Part shown: piece by piece, positions 8,345 to 16,361 of the stretch
Position numbering within the stretch: position 1 is the stretch's first letter
Layout of the letters: each line of letters begins with the position of its first letter
From: Kribbella solani
GTDB lineage: Bacteria > Actinomycetota > Actinomycetes > Propionibacteriales > Kribbellaceae
Direction: 5' to 3'
NCBI RefSeq assembly: GCF_014205295.1
Contig: NZ_JACHNF010000001.1
Location: forward strand, 1,922,001-1,986,000
DNA: 64,000 nt
The notes under the pieces: model-generated
Told to the model about the DNA's origin: nothing
What the model saw: only the letters and a program-made list of their open reading frames with translations
Databases searched by the model: none
Program-made: the position numbers and the translations under genes

Positions 8345-9418
8345 TCAGGCCGCCGGGAGCTGCACGGTCACCCGCAGCCCACCGGAGGGACGCGGCGCCA
8401 GCGTCAGGAACCCATCGTGCGCGCGGGTGATGCTCTTGACGATCGCCAGCCCGAGCCCGACGCCCTCGTCATCGGACCGGATCCGCTCCGCCCCACGCTG
8501 GAACGGCTCCACGAACGTCGCCACCGCTTCCGTTGCGAGCTCCGCCCCGGTGTTCTCGACCGTGAGCTCCACCAGCCGGGGATGAACACTGGTCGTGACC
8601 CAAACGTTTCCGCGGTCGGGCAGATTGTGAATGATCGCATTGTGGACAAGGTTCGTGGTCAGCTGCAGCAGCAGTGCTTCCGAACCGATCGTCGCGGCCG
8701 CGTCGCCGGTGGTTTCGATGCTCAGACCGCGCTTCTCGGCCAGCGGCAGCAGCGTCTCGGTCGCCTCCTCCGCCATCAGCGACAGATCGACCGGCGCCCG
8801 CGTGAACGACCGCTGACCGGCACGGCTCAGTACGAGCAGCGCCTCGGTCAGGTCGATCGCCCGCGTGTTCACGGCCCGCAGCCGATCCACGAGGACGCCG
8901 TTGTCGCGATCCAGATCGTTCCGCGCGACATCGAGCAGGGTCTGGGTGATCGCCAGCGGCGTACGCAACTCGTGGGACGCGTTCGCCGCGAACCGCTGCT
9001 GCTCGGCGACATGCGATTCGAGCCGCGCGAGCATCGTGTCGAACGCGTCGGCCAGCTCGCGGAACTCGTCACTCGGTCCAGGCAGCCGAATCCGGTGCGA
9101 CAGCGAGCCGGACGCGGCCGTACGAGTCGCGTCGGTGATCCGGGTCAGCGGCGCGAGCATCTGGCCGGACAGAATCCACCCGCCGACCAGGCCGAACACC
9201 AGCAGGAACCCGGCCACCGCGAGCGCCGCCGGGCCGAACGAGCGGATCAGCAGGCGCGGAAAGCTGTCGGTCGTGGTCATGATCACCACTCCGCTGGACT
9301 TGAACTGCATCAGCCCGACCCAGGCGGCGATCAGCAGCAGCGCGCCGGCGACCATCAGGAACGCGGCATAACTGAGCGTGAGCTTCAGCCGTACGCTCAG
9401 GCCGGGTTGCCTATCCAC
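8345..9418 (-). CDS. vanS: VanS-type sensor histidine kinase (first copy)
   Basis: A 357-residue membrane kinase: short N-terminus, TM1 (about 17-36), a short outside loop (about 37-61), TM2 (about 62-84), HAMP, dimerisation domain with phospho-acceptor His149 in NASHELRTPLAIT, and an ATP-binding domain (N box HNAIIHN, G box GVGLGLAIVKS). The whole cytoplasmic part and the start DRQPGLSVRLKLTLSYA resemble VanS of actinomycete glycopeptide resistance loci. It starts at GTG 9418, overlapping the end of vanR by 8 bases, so the two are one operon. A paralogue lies at 15231 with a quite different outside loop, which is where VanS proteins read the drug. Confidence 0.9.
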   Translation of the reverse strand: MDRQPGLSVRLKLTLSYAAFLMVAGALLLIAAWVGLMQFKSSGVVIMTTTDSFPRLLIRSFGPAALAVAGFLLVFGLVGGWILSGQMLAPLTRITDATRTAASGSLSHRIRLPGPSDEFRELADAFDTMLARLESHVAEQQRFAANASHELRTPLAITQTLLDVARNDLDRDNGVLVDRLRAVNTRAIDLTEALLVLSRAGQRSFTRAPVDLSLMAEEATETLLPLAEKRGLSIETTGDAAATIGSEALLLQLTTNLVHNAIIHNLPDRGNVWVTTSVHPRLVELTVENTGAELATEAVATFVEPFQRGAERIRSDDEGVGLGLAIVKSITRAHDGFLTLAPRPSGGLRVTVQLPAA

Positions 9419-10109
9419 CGTCGCCGTCCTCGATCCGGTACCCGACGCCGGCCACGGTCGCGATCAGCCACGGTTCGCCGAGCCGCTTGCGGAGCGCCGA
9501 CACGGTGATCCGGACGGCGTTGGTGAACGGGTCGGCGTTCTCGTCCCAGGCGCGTTCGAGCAGTTCCTCCGCGCTGACGATCCCGCCTTCGGCCGCCATC
9601 AGCACCTCGAGCACCGCGAACTGCTTCCGGGTCAGCGCGACGTACCGCCCGTCGCGGTACACCTCCCGCCGGAACGGATCCAGCCGCAGCCCGGCGAGCT
9701 CGTGTACCGGCGGCCGCTTGTGACCGCGCCTGCGATCCAGCGCGCGCAACCGGAGTACCAGCTCCCGCAGGTCGAACGGCTTGGTCAGATAGTCGTCGGC
9801 GCCGAGCTCGAACCCGGACGCCTTGTCGTCCAGCCGGTCGGCCGCGGTCAGCATCAGGATCGGCATACCGCTGCCGGAGGCAACTATCCGCTTGGCGATC
9901 TCGTCCCCGGACGGGCCGGGGATGTCCCGGTCCAGGACGGCGATGTCGTACGTGTTGATGCTCAGCAGTTCGAGCGCCGTGTCTCCGTCCCCCGCGATGT
10001 CGGCGGCGATCGCCTCCAGGCGCAGCCCATCGCGAATGGCACCCGCCATCTCTGCCTCGTCCTCGACAATCAGCACCCGCACGCTACCGATGGTACGAGG
10101 TTCGGCCAT
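9411..10109 (-). CDS. vanR: VanR-type response regulator (OmpR family)
   Basis: A regulator of about 232 residues with a receiver domain (acceptor Asp60 in VLDRDIPGPSGDE, switch Thr in MLTAADR, Lys in TKPFDLREL) and an OmpR-type winged helix ending in VRITVSALRKRLGEP and GVGYRIE. It is very like actinomycete VanR. It would activate the vanHAX genes when phosphorylated by VanS. The start is uncertain: ATG 10109 gives MAEPRTIG, but its codon lies in the first repeat of the candidate VanR box (10107-10139). GTG 10082 gives MRVLIVEDE, the usual family start, and leaves the box about 25 bases upstream. Neither has a good ribosome site. Confidence 0.93.
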   Translation of the reverse strand: MAEPRTIGSVRVLIVEDEAEMAGAIRDGLRLEAIAADIAGDGDTALELLSINTYDIAVLDRDIPGPSGDEIAKRIVASGSGMPILMLTAADRLDDKASGFELGADDYLTKPFDLRELVLRLRALDRRRGHKRPPVHELAGLRLDPFRREVYRDGRYVALTRKQFAVLEVLMAAEGGIVSAEELLERAWDENADPFTNAVRITVSALRKRLGEPWLIATVAGVGYRIEDGDGG

Positions 10110-10139
10110 ATCGTCGGCGTATCGGAAAGCCCATACGCG
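10107..10139. promoter_or_regulatory. Candidate VanR box A (vanR / vanY divergent promoter)
   Basis: A 33-bp element: CATATCG, then GCGTATCG starting 10 bases later (the TATCG cores are 11 bp apart, the spacing OmpR-family dimers use), then 7 bases and CATACGCG as an inverted arm. Closely matching elements occur at 11924-11956 and 12517-12549 in the same orientation to vanZ and vanH. It lies between the divergent vanRS and vanY genes. Confidence 0.72.
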
Positions 10140-10170
10140 CGGGCAACAGGGCAACGACTTGGCTTGGGTC

Positions 10171-10803
10171 ATGTTCGCGAGCAGACCGGCCACCGACCGC
10201 CGAACCAGATCGACCGTCCGCGCCGTCCTGATCGTCGCCAACGTGGCGGTGATCGGCGTCTTCGTCCATCAGCTGCTGGCGCAGTCCACGTACCCGGCCG
10301 TATCGAGCTCTGCGTCGTCCACCTCCGCGTCGTCGTCCGCGTCCGCGCTCGGGACGGCCGACGGTGCGATGCCGGCTGGGGTGACGGTGTTCGATGACCA
10401 GGTCCCCGGTGTGATCAATCTCGACACGGATCTGCTGCTCGCGTTACGCAAGGCGGCGACGGCTGCCAAGGACGACGGCGTGCGGTTCTTCGTCAACAGT
10501 GGATGGCGGTCCCCCGCGTACCAGGAGCACCTGCTTCGCGAAGCGATCACGAAGTACGGCTCGAAGGAGGAGGCCGCGCGGTGGGTGGCCACGCCGACCA
10601 CCTCGCCGCACGTCGCGGGACGCGCGGTCGACCTCGGCCGATCCGACGCCACCACCTGGCTCTCGAAGCACGGCGCCAAGTACGGCCTGTGCCAGATCTA
10701 CGCGAACGAGCCGTGGCACTACGAGCTCCGCCCGGATGCGGTCGTCAACGGCTGCCCACCGATGTACGCCGACCCGACGCACGACCCGCGGATGCAGCAG
10801 TGA
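10171..10803 (+). CDS. vanY: VanY-like D,D-carboxypeptidase (M15 family), membrane-anchored
   Basis: A 210-residue protein with one N-terminal membrane helix (about 17-37), a Ser/Ala-rich linker (45-60) and an M15B peptidase domain outside. The zinc site is complete: H147 and D154 in SPHVAGRAVD, E180 and H183 in NEPWHYEL, plus the SGWRSPAYQ strand. VanY enzymes cut the terminal D-Ala from pentapeptide stems, removing the glycopeptide target. ATG 10171 follows VanR box A by about 30 bases. The stop overlaps the next gene's GTG by 4 bases (GTGA), so it is translated together with the FemX-like gene. Confidence 0.88.
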   Translation: MFASRPATDRRTRSTVRAVLIVANVAVIGVFVHQLLAQSTYPAVSSSASSTSASSSASALGTADGAMPAGVTVFDDQVPGVINLDTDLLLALRKAATAAKDDGVRFFVNSGWRSPAYQEHLLREAITKYGSKEEAARWVATPTTSPHVAGRAVDLGRSDATTWLSKHGAKYGLCQIYANEPWHYELRPDAVVNGCPPMYADPTHDPRMQQ

Positions 10804-11912
10804 CGCTCATGGTCGGTCCGATCAGCGCCGACGACCACCTGGCCTTCGTACAAGATCAGCGGATTGTCAGCTTTCTACAATCGCCGGAGTGGGCGCGCGT
10901 CAAGACCGAGTGGCGCAGCGAGTCGCTCGGTTGGCGCGACGGTCGGCAGCTGGTCGGCGCGGGGCTGGTCCTGCATCGCCCGGTACCGCGGCTGGAGCGC
11001 TACACATTGGCGTACTTGCCCGAAGGCCCGGTGATCGACTGGACCGGTGATCTCGACGCGTGGCTCGGTCCGTTGGCCACGTACCTGCGGGCGAATGGGG
11101 CTTTCGCGATCCGGCTCGGTCCGCCGGTGCGTACGCACGTCTGGACTGCGACGCAGGTCAAGGAGGGCGTCGCCGACCCGGCGGTCGAGCGGCTCACGGA
11201 CCTGCCGAGTCAGACCGATCCACTCGGCGCCTTGGTCACGAGCCGGCTGCGCGACGGCGGGTGGCTGCCGCAGAGTCCGGAGGACGGGTTCGGGGCCGGG
11301 CATCCGCAGTTCAACTTCGAGCTGCCGCTGGCCGGGAAGACCGAGGACGACCTCCTTCGCGGCATGAATCAGCTCTGGCGGCGCAACCTCAAGAAGGCTG
11401 CCAAGGCGGGCGTCGAGGTTGCGGTCGGCAACGATCTGAAGGCGTTCCACGAGCTGTACGTCGAGACCGCCGCGCGCGATCAGTTCACGCCACGACCACT
11501 GAAGTACTTCGAGACCATGTTCGCCGCGCTCGGCCCCGGGCGCATCCGGCTGTACCTCGCGCATCACGACGGCTCGCTGGTCTCGGCGGCGATCATGGTC
11601 CGGGTCGGGGCGCAGGCCTGGTACTCGTACGGCGCGTCGTCCACCGCGAAACGTGAGGTCCGCGGCTCGAACGCCTGCCAGTGGGCGATGATCCAGGACG
11701 CGCTCGCGGCGGGTTGTGACGTGTACAGCCTGCGCGGCATCACGCCGACGCTCGACGCCGCCGACTCGCACGTCGGCCTGATCCAGTTCAAGGTCGGTAC
11801 GGGCGGCCAGGCGGTGCGGTACGTCGGCGAGTGGGATCTGCCGCTGCGGCCACTGGTGTACCGGGCGTTCGACCTGTACATGCGGCAGCGCGAGCACCGC
11901 CGGAAGCGGTAA
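10800..11912 (+). CDS. vanK: VanK-like FemABX peptidyltransferase
   Basis: A 370-residue member of the FemABX group, two linked GNAT-like folds that add amino acids from aminoacyl-tRNA to the peptidoglycan stem peptide. Typical segments are visible: SFLQSPEWARVKTEW at the start, the LWRRNLKKAAKAGVEV helix and YSYGASSTAKREVRGSNA near the active site. In actinomycete van loci VanK puts the cross-bridge residue onto D-Lac-ended precursors, which the housekeeping FemX cannot use; the same role is inferred here. GTG 10800 overlaps the vanY stop, with ATG 10809 as the alternative. It sits in the usual place between the two-component genes and vanHAX. Confidence 0.87.
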   Translation: MTLMVGPISADDHLAFVQDQRIVSFLQSPEWARVKTEWRSESLGWRDGRQLVGAGLVLHRPVPRLERYTLAYLPEGPVIDWTGDLDAWLGPLATYLRANGAFAIRLGPPVRTHVWTATQVKEGVADPAVERLTDLPSQTDPLGALVTSRLRDGGWLPQSPEDGFGAGHPQFNFELPLAGKTEDDLLRGMNQLWRRNLKKAAKAGVEVAVGNDLKAFHELYVETAARDQFTPRPLKYFETMFAALGPGRIRLYLAHHDGSLVSAAIMVRVGAQAWYSYGASSTAKREVRGSNACQWAMIQDALAAGCDVYSLRGITPTLDAADSHVGLIQFKVGTGGQAVRYVGEWDLPLRPLVYRAFDLYMRQREHRRKR

Positions 11913-11923
11913 CGCACACCGTG

Positions 11924-11956
11924 CATATCGTCCGTGTATCGGGTTTTCGATACACG
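11924..11956. promoter_or_regulatory. Candidate VanR box C (upstream of vanZ)
   Basis: CATATCG at 11924, GTGTATCG at 11934, then GATACACG at 11949. It has the same 33-bp frame and 11-bp core spacing as boxes A and B, and here the last two arms make a perfect 10-bp inverted repeat (11931-11940/11949-11958). The loop lacks a following T-run, so an operator is more likely than a terminator. It ends 16 bases before the vanZ GTG. Confidence 0.68.
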
Positions 11957-11972
11957 GATGTAACGCCCAGTC

Positions 11973-12572
11973 GTGTTGGCTTGCCCGGTGATACTGCACG
12001 GCTGGCACGGCTGGCTGCTCACCTTCACCGGCGTCGCTCAGCTGACAGTGATCTGTCTGCCGCTGGCCGCGCTGGCGGTCTGGCTGTTGGCCCGCCTCCG
12101 GATCGCCGGCGGCACCGAGCGGCCTTGGGCGTGGCGCCGGTCGATCGCCGAGGTCGGCATTGTCTACGGGACGCTGCCGACCGTCTGGCTGACGATGCTG
12201 CCGGGCAGCCACGCGGGCACCGCACCGGGCCGGGTGAGTCTGATCCCGTTCCACGACCTGATGACGACATCGCCGCCACAGCTCATCGGCAACCTGCTGC
12301 TCCTCGCCGCGCTCGGCGCCTTCGCGCCCGTGCGGTTCCGCGCGTTCGCCACGCTGCCGCGGGCGATCGCCCTCGCGGCGGGCGTCTCGGTGCTGATCGA
12401 GCTCGCGCAGTACGTCTTCCGCCTGGACCGCGTCTCGTCGATCGACGACGTACTCGTGAACACCGTCGGCGCCGGGCTGGCCGCGCTCGCGTCGAACCGC
12501 TGGTGGCGGACCAGGACATGTCGTCGGCATATCGAAATCCGGATACGCGACGACAACACCACGCGTACTTGA
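11973..12572 (+). CDS. vanZ: VanZ-family membrane protein
   Basis: A 199-residue protein with four to five membrane helices of the VanZ family: a charged loop after helix two, the conserved segment VSLIPFHDL, the NLLLLAALGAFAP helix, IELAQYVFRLDRVSSIDDVLVNTVGAGL near the end and a basic tail. VanZ proteins give low-level resistance to teicoplanin or lipoglycopeptides by a poorly known route. The start is GTG 11973; GTG 11988 is possible. The tail carries candidate VanR box B, so the vanH promoter lies inside this gene. It takes the place that VanJ has in Streptomyces coelicolor, from memory of that locus. Confidence 0.85.
   Translation: MLACPVILHGWHGWLLTFTGVAQLTVICLPLAALAVWLLARLRIAGGTERPWAWRRSIAEVGIVYGTLPTVWLTMLPGSHAGTAPGRVSLIPFHDLMTTSPPQLIGNLLLLAALGAFAPVRFRAFATLPRAIALAAGVSVLIELAQYVFRLDRVSSIDDVLVNTVGAGLAALASNRWWRTRTCRRHIEIRIRDDNTTRT
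12517..12549. promoter_or_regulatory. Candidate VanR box B (vanHAX promoter)
   Basis: CATGTCG at 12517, GCATATCG at 12527 and GATACGCG at 12542 repeat the arrangement of box A almost base for base. It ends 32 bases before the vanH ATG, in the 3' end of vanZ, where the activator of vanHAX is expected to bind. Confidence 0.72.
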
Positions 12573-12581
12573 CTGTGAGGC

Positions 12582-13559
12582 ATGAACCACGCCCCGGCCA
12601 TCGGCATCACCGTCTACGGTTGCGAACCGGACGAGGCCGTCCTGTTTCAGCAGTTGGCACCAAGCCTCGGCGTACTGCCGACGCTGACCGCCGCTTCGGC
12701 GACTGAAAGTACCGCGGAGCTGGCGTTCGGCAATCGCTGCGTCAGCATCGGCCACAAAACCCCGCTGACGAACGCGACACTCGACGCGTTCAGCCGGGCC
12801 GGCGTCACGTACATCTCCACCCGGAGCATCGGCTACAACCACCTCGACCTGGAGTACGCGGCGAGTATCGGCATTTCGGTCGGGAACGTCGCGTATTCAC
12901 CGGACAGCGTCGCCGACTACACGTTGATGCTGATGCTGATGGCGGTACGGAACGCGAAGATCGTGCTGCGTCGCGCCGAAGTGCACGACTACCGATTGCA
13001 CGAGACGCGCGGGCGGGAACTGCGTGACCTCACCGTCGGGGTGATCGGTACGGGACGGATCGGTGCCGCCGTACTGGAACGGCTGCGTGGTTTCGGCTGC
13101 CGGGTACTTGCCGCGGACAACCGTCCTGGAACGCCGGCCGACTATGTCCCCTTGGACGAGCTGTTGCGGTGCAGCGACATCGTCACCTTGCATACGCCGC
13201 TCACGGTCGAGACGCATCACCTGTTGAATCGTGAGCGCATTGGCCGAGTGAAACCAGGTGCGTTTCTCGTCAACACCGGACGCGGCGGACTCATCGACAC
13301 CGACGCCCTGGTCGACGCATTGGAGCGTGGCCGGCTCGGCGGCGCGGCGCTCGATGTCGTCGAAGGTGAGGACGGAATCTTCTACGCCGACCGCAGCCGT
13401 ACGCCGATCGACAGCAAACCGCTGCTACGGCTCCAGCAACTGCCCAATGTCCTGATCACTCCGCATACCGCCTATTACACCGATCACGCGCTCCGCGACC
13501 TCGTCGAGAACTCCATCGTCAATTGCCTGAAGTTCGAAAGCAGGAATCAGCATGTCTAG
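12582..13559 (+). CDS. vanH: VanH D-lactate dehydrogenase (D-2-hydroxyacid dehydrogenase)
   Basis: A 325-residue NAD(P)H-dependent enzyme that reduces pyruvate to D-lactate for D-Ala-D-Lac synthesis. Visible signatures are STRSIGYNHLDLEYA, the Rossmann motif VGVIGTGRIG, the catalytic Arg in FLVNTGRGGLIDT, the Glu in LDVVEGEDGIFY and the catalytic His in ITPHTAYYT, all in the usual order of the VanH/LdhA group. The ATG at 12582 is only one base after GAGG, so the message may be leaderless or use weak pairing. The 3' end overlaps vanA by 8 bases, typical of the coupled vanHAX unit. Confidence 0.95.
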   Translation: MNHAPAIGITVYGCEPDEAVLFQQLAPSLGVLPTLTAASATESTAELAFGNRCVSIGHKTPLTNATLDAFSRAGVTYISTRSIGYNHLDLEYAASIGISVGNVAYSPDSVADYTLMLMLMAVRNAKIVLRRAEVHDYRLHETRGRELRDLTVGVIGTGRIGAAVLERLRGFGCRVLAADNRPGTPADYVPLDELLRCSDIVTLHTPLTVETHHLLNRERIGRVKPGAFLVNTGRGGLIDTDALVDALERGRLGGAALDVVEGEDGIFYADRSRTPIDSKPLLRLQQLPNVLITPHTAYYTDHALRDLVENSIVNCLKFESRNQHV

Positions 13560-14610
13560 GTTGAAAATCGGAATCCTCTTCGGCGGCGTCTCCGAGGAAC
13601 ACCCGGTCTCCGTCAAGTCCGCGCAACAGGTCGCCGAGCAGCTCGACCTGGACAAGTACGAGCCGTACTACGTCGGGATCACCCAAAGCGGCGCGTGGCG
13701 GCTGTGCGACGGCCCATCGCTCAGCGGCGAGTCCCGGTCGGCGATCCTGTCACCGGACCGGAACGTCCGCGGGTTGCTCGTGCTCGAATCCGACCGGCTC
13801 GGATCGCGGATCCGGCAAGGGCAGTACAGCACCGTCAACCTCGACGTGATCCTTACGGTTCTGCACGGGAAACAGGGTGAGGACGGCGCGATTCAAGGTC
13901 TACTGGAGCTTTCCGGCATCCCGTACGCCGGCTGCGGCATCCAGAGCTCGGTGCTGTCGATCGACAAGACGCTCACGTACCTGGTCGCGCGGGACGCGGG
14001 CGTCGCCACGCCGGACTTCTGGACCGTGTCCGCCGACGAGACCATCGACGCCGGCCAACTCGGCTACCCGGTCTTCGTGAAGCCGGCCCGCTCGGGATCG
14101 TCCTTCGGCGTCAGCAAGGTGGAGCGCGCCGAGGAACTGCCGGCCGCGCTCGAGACCGCGCGTCAGTACGACACGAAGGTGCTGATCGAGGCGGCGGTCG
14201 TCGGCAGCGAGGTCGGCTGCGCGGTTCTCGGCAACGAGCTCGACCTGACCATCGGCGAGGTCGACCACATCAAGCTCACCCACGGGTTCTTCAAGATCCA
14301 TCAGGAAACGTCGCCGGAAACCGGGTCGGAGAACTCGATCCCCATCGTGCCGGCCGACATTCCCGCGGCCGCGCGTACGCTCGTGCAGGAAACCGCGCAA
14401 ACGGTGTACCGGGCGCTTGGTTGCCGCGGTCTTTCCCGGGTCGACCTGTTTCTCAAGGAGGACGGGTCGGTGGTGCTCAACGAGGTGAATACGCTGCCCG
14501 GCCTGACGTCGTACAGCCGGTACCCGAGAATGATGGCCGCCGCCGGATTCCCGTTGTCCGAGGTGATCGACCGGCTGGTGTCATTGGCCTTGACAGGAAA
14601 ACAGCAATGA
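13552..14610 (+). CDS. vanA: VanA-type D-Ala--D-Lac ligase
   Basis: A 352-residue ATP-grasp ligase that joins D-Ala to D-lactate. The omega-loop carries His250 in FKIHQET followed by PETGSEN, the hallmark of D-lactate ligases, whereas normal Ddl enzymes have a Tyr there. Other motifs are FGGVSEEHPVS at the start, FVKPARSGSSFGV for ATP, SRVDLFLKEDG and VLNEVNTLPGLTSYSRYP for metal binding. It starts inside vanH and its stop overlaps vanX (ATGA). The product replaces D-Ala-D-Ala in cell-wall precursors and lowers vancomycin affinity. Confidence 0.96.
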   Translation: MSRLKIGILFGGVSEEHPVSVKSAQQVAEQLDLDKYEPYYVGITQSGAWRLCDGPSLSGESRSAILSPDRNVRGLLVLESDRLGSRIRQGQYSTVNLDVILTVLHGKQGEDGAIQGLLELSGIPYAGCGIQSSVLSIDKTLTYLVARDAGVATPDFWTVSADETIDAGQLGYPVFVKPARSGSSFGVSKVERAEELPAALETARQYDTKVLIEAAVVGSEVGCAVLGNELDLTIGEVDHIKLTHGFFKIHQETSPETGSENSIPIVPADIPAAARTLVQETAQTVYRALGCRGLSRVDLFLKEDGSVVLNEVNTLPGLTSYSRYPRMMAAAGFPLSEVIDRLVSLALTGKQQ

Positions 14611-15215
14611 AATCCGGATTCGTCTTCCTGGACGAGGTGACGTCCGGTATTCGCTGGGATTCGAAGTACGCCACCTGGGACAACTTCACCGGCAAACCGG
14701 TCGACGGGTACCTCGCGAATCGGATCGTCGGCACCCGGGCATTGTGTACGGCGCTGGCGAACGCCCGCGAAAAGGCCGAACCGCTCGGCTTCGGCCTGTT
14801 GCTCTGGGACGGTTACCGCCCGCAGCGCGCGGTCGATTCGTTCCTGCGCTGGTCGACCCAGCCGGACGACAGCCGGACCAAACTGCGCTATCACCCGAAC
14901 CTCGAACGTACCGAGATCATCGATCAGGGGTACGTGTCCCGGAAATCCGGTCACAGCCGCGGCAGTACCGTCGACCTGACCATGTACCACCTGGACACCG
15001 GCGAACTCGCGGCAATGGGCGGTGAGCATGATCTGATGGATTCCATCTCGCACCACGGCGCACCGGGAATCACCGCGGCCGAGTCACGGAATCGTGAAAC
15101 CCTGTCGTCGGTCATGGCATCGTGTGGTTTCCAGCGATACGAGTCGGAATGGTGGCACTACACGCTGCGCGACGAACCGTACCCGAACACCTACTTCGAC
15201 TTCCCCATCGACTGA
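14607..15215 (+). CDS. vanX: VanX D-Ala-D-Ala dipeptidase
   Basis: A 202-residue zinc dipeptidase that destroys the normal D-Ala-D-Ala dipeptide so that only the depsipeptide enters the wall. Residue numbers coincide with the classical enzyme: Arg71 in WDGYRPQ, zinc ligands His116 and Asp123 in SGHSRGSTVD, catalytic Glu181 and zinc ligand His184 in SEWWHYTL. No signal peptide is present, as expected for a cytoplasmic enzyme. ATG 14607 overlaps the vanA stop. The second vanS follows after only 15 bases and may be read from the same message. Confidence 0.96.
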   Translation: MKSGFVFLDEVTSGIRWDSKYATWDNFTGKPVDGYLANRIVGTRALCTALANAREKAEPLGFGLLLWDGYRPQRAVDSFLRWSTQPDDSRTKLRYHPNLERTEIIDQGYVSRKSGHSRGSTVDLTMYHLDTGELAAMGGEHDLMDSISHHGAPGITAAESRNRETLSSVMASCGFQRYESEWWHYTLRDEPYPNTYFDFPID

Positions 15216-15230
15216 CCTCCGCGAGCTCAG

Positions 15231-16361
15231 GTGAGTGAGACGACCTTGGATCGGCAGCCAGGCTTGAGTGTGCGGCTCAAACTGACCCTCAGTTATGCCG
15301 CGTGCCTGATGATCGCCGGGGTGATGCTGCTGGCGGCCGTCTGGGTGTTCCTGCTCCGTTACGTGCCCGATCGGGTGCTGATCATTCCCGGCAGCGCGAC
15401 GTTCGTCGACGGCGTGTTCCCGATCCGGTCCGAGCTCCTGCGGGTCTTCGCCCCCAGAGCGTTCGTGGTGATGGTGATCCTGCTGGTGCTCGGCCTGGTC
15501 GGCGGCTGGTTCCTGGCCGGCCGGATGCTCAGGCCGCTGGACCGCATCACCGCGGCCACTCGCCTGGCCACCAGCGGATCGTTGTCGCACCGGATCGAGC
15601 TGACCGGTCGCAAGGACGAGATCCGCGAGCTCGCGGACGCCGTCGACGGCATGCTCGCGCGGCTGGAGGCGCACGTCGCCGAGCAGCAACGCTTCGCCGC
15701 CAACGCTTCCCACGAGCTGCGTACGCCGCTCGCCATCACTCAGACCTTGCTCGATGTCGCCCGCAAGGACCCTCGCCGCGACGCCCACGAACTGGACGAC
15801 CGCCTCCGCGCCATGAACACGCGGGCGATCGACCTGACCGAGGCACTGCTGCTCCTGGCCCGCGCCGATCAGCGGTCGTTCACGCGTCAGCAGGTGGATC
15901 TGTCACTGGCCGCCGAGGAAGCCACCGAAACGCTGTACCCGTTCGCGGCGCGGCACGGCGTCGGGATCGAGACGAGCGGCAGCGCCGCGATCACCATCGG
16001 ATCGTCGACATTACTACTGCAGCTCGCGACGAATCTGGTTCACAATGCGATTGTCCACAATCTGCCGGAGCACGGCACCGTTCGGGTCACCACCAACGCC
16101 CACGCCGGTACGGTCTCGCTCATCGTCGAGAACACCGGCGACCAGCTGTCCGCGGAACTCGTCTCCACTTTGACCGAACCGTTCCAGCGCGGCGCGTTGC
16201 GTACGCAAACCGACCATCCGGGCTTGGGCCTCGGCCTGGCGATCGTCAAGAGCATCACGCAAGCTCATGACGGCACGCTGACCCTCACGCCACGCCGTAC
16301 CGGCGGTCTGCAGGTCAAGGTTGAGCTGCCTGCCGCTCCGCCCGTTTCGCCCGCTGGGTGA
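15231..16361 (+). CDS. vanS: VanS-type sensor histidine kinase (second copy)
   Basis: A 376-residue paralogue of the kinase at 8345-9418. The start (LDRQPGLSVRLKLTLSYA), HAMP, acceptor His161 in NASHELRTPLAIT, HNAIVHN and GLGLGLAIVKSIT are nearly the same. The outside loop (about residues 43-72, RYVPDRVLIIPG and onward) is longer and unlike the first copy; it resembles the loop of VanS from vancomycin-responsive Streptomyces, from memory. No second vanR accompanies it. GTG 15231 lies 15 bases after the vanX stop, so it is probably made only when vanHAX is on, giving positive feedback. The tail overlaps the convergent EamA gene by 47 bases. Confidence 0.88.
   Translation: MSETTLDRQPGLSVRLKLTLSYAACLMIAGVMLLAAVWVFLLRYVPDRVLIIPGSATFVDGVFPIRSELLRVFAPRAFVVMVILLVLGLVGGWFLAGRMLRPLDRITAATRLATSGSLSHRIELTGRKDEIRELADAVDGMLARLEAHVAEQQRFAANASHELRTPLAITQTLLDVARKDPRRDAHELDDRLRAMNTRAIDLTEALLLLARADQRSFTRQQVDLSLAAEEATETLYPFAARHGVGIETSGSAAITIGSSTLLLQLATNLVHNAIVHNLPEHGTVRVTTNAHAGTVSLIVENTGDQLSAELVSTLTEPFQRGALRTQTDHPGLGLGLAIVKSITQAHDGTLTLTPRRTGGLQVKVELPAAPPVSPAG

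Noticed and set aside
11931..11958. Ten-base stem with eight-base loop read as a transcription terminator after vanK
   Set aside because: No T-run follows, and it aligns with two other upstream elements at vanY and vanH, so an operator is more likely.
10875..12842. A 655-codon open frame on the minus strand opposite vanK and vanZ
   Set aside because: It has Arg/Gln/Asp-rich composition without domains, mirrors high-GC codon positions of the real genes and has no ribosome site; it is a shadow frame.
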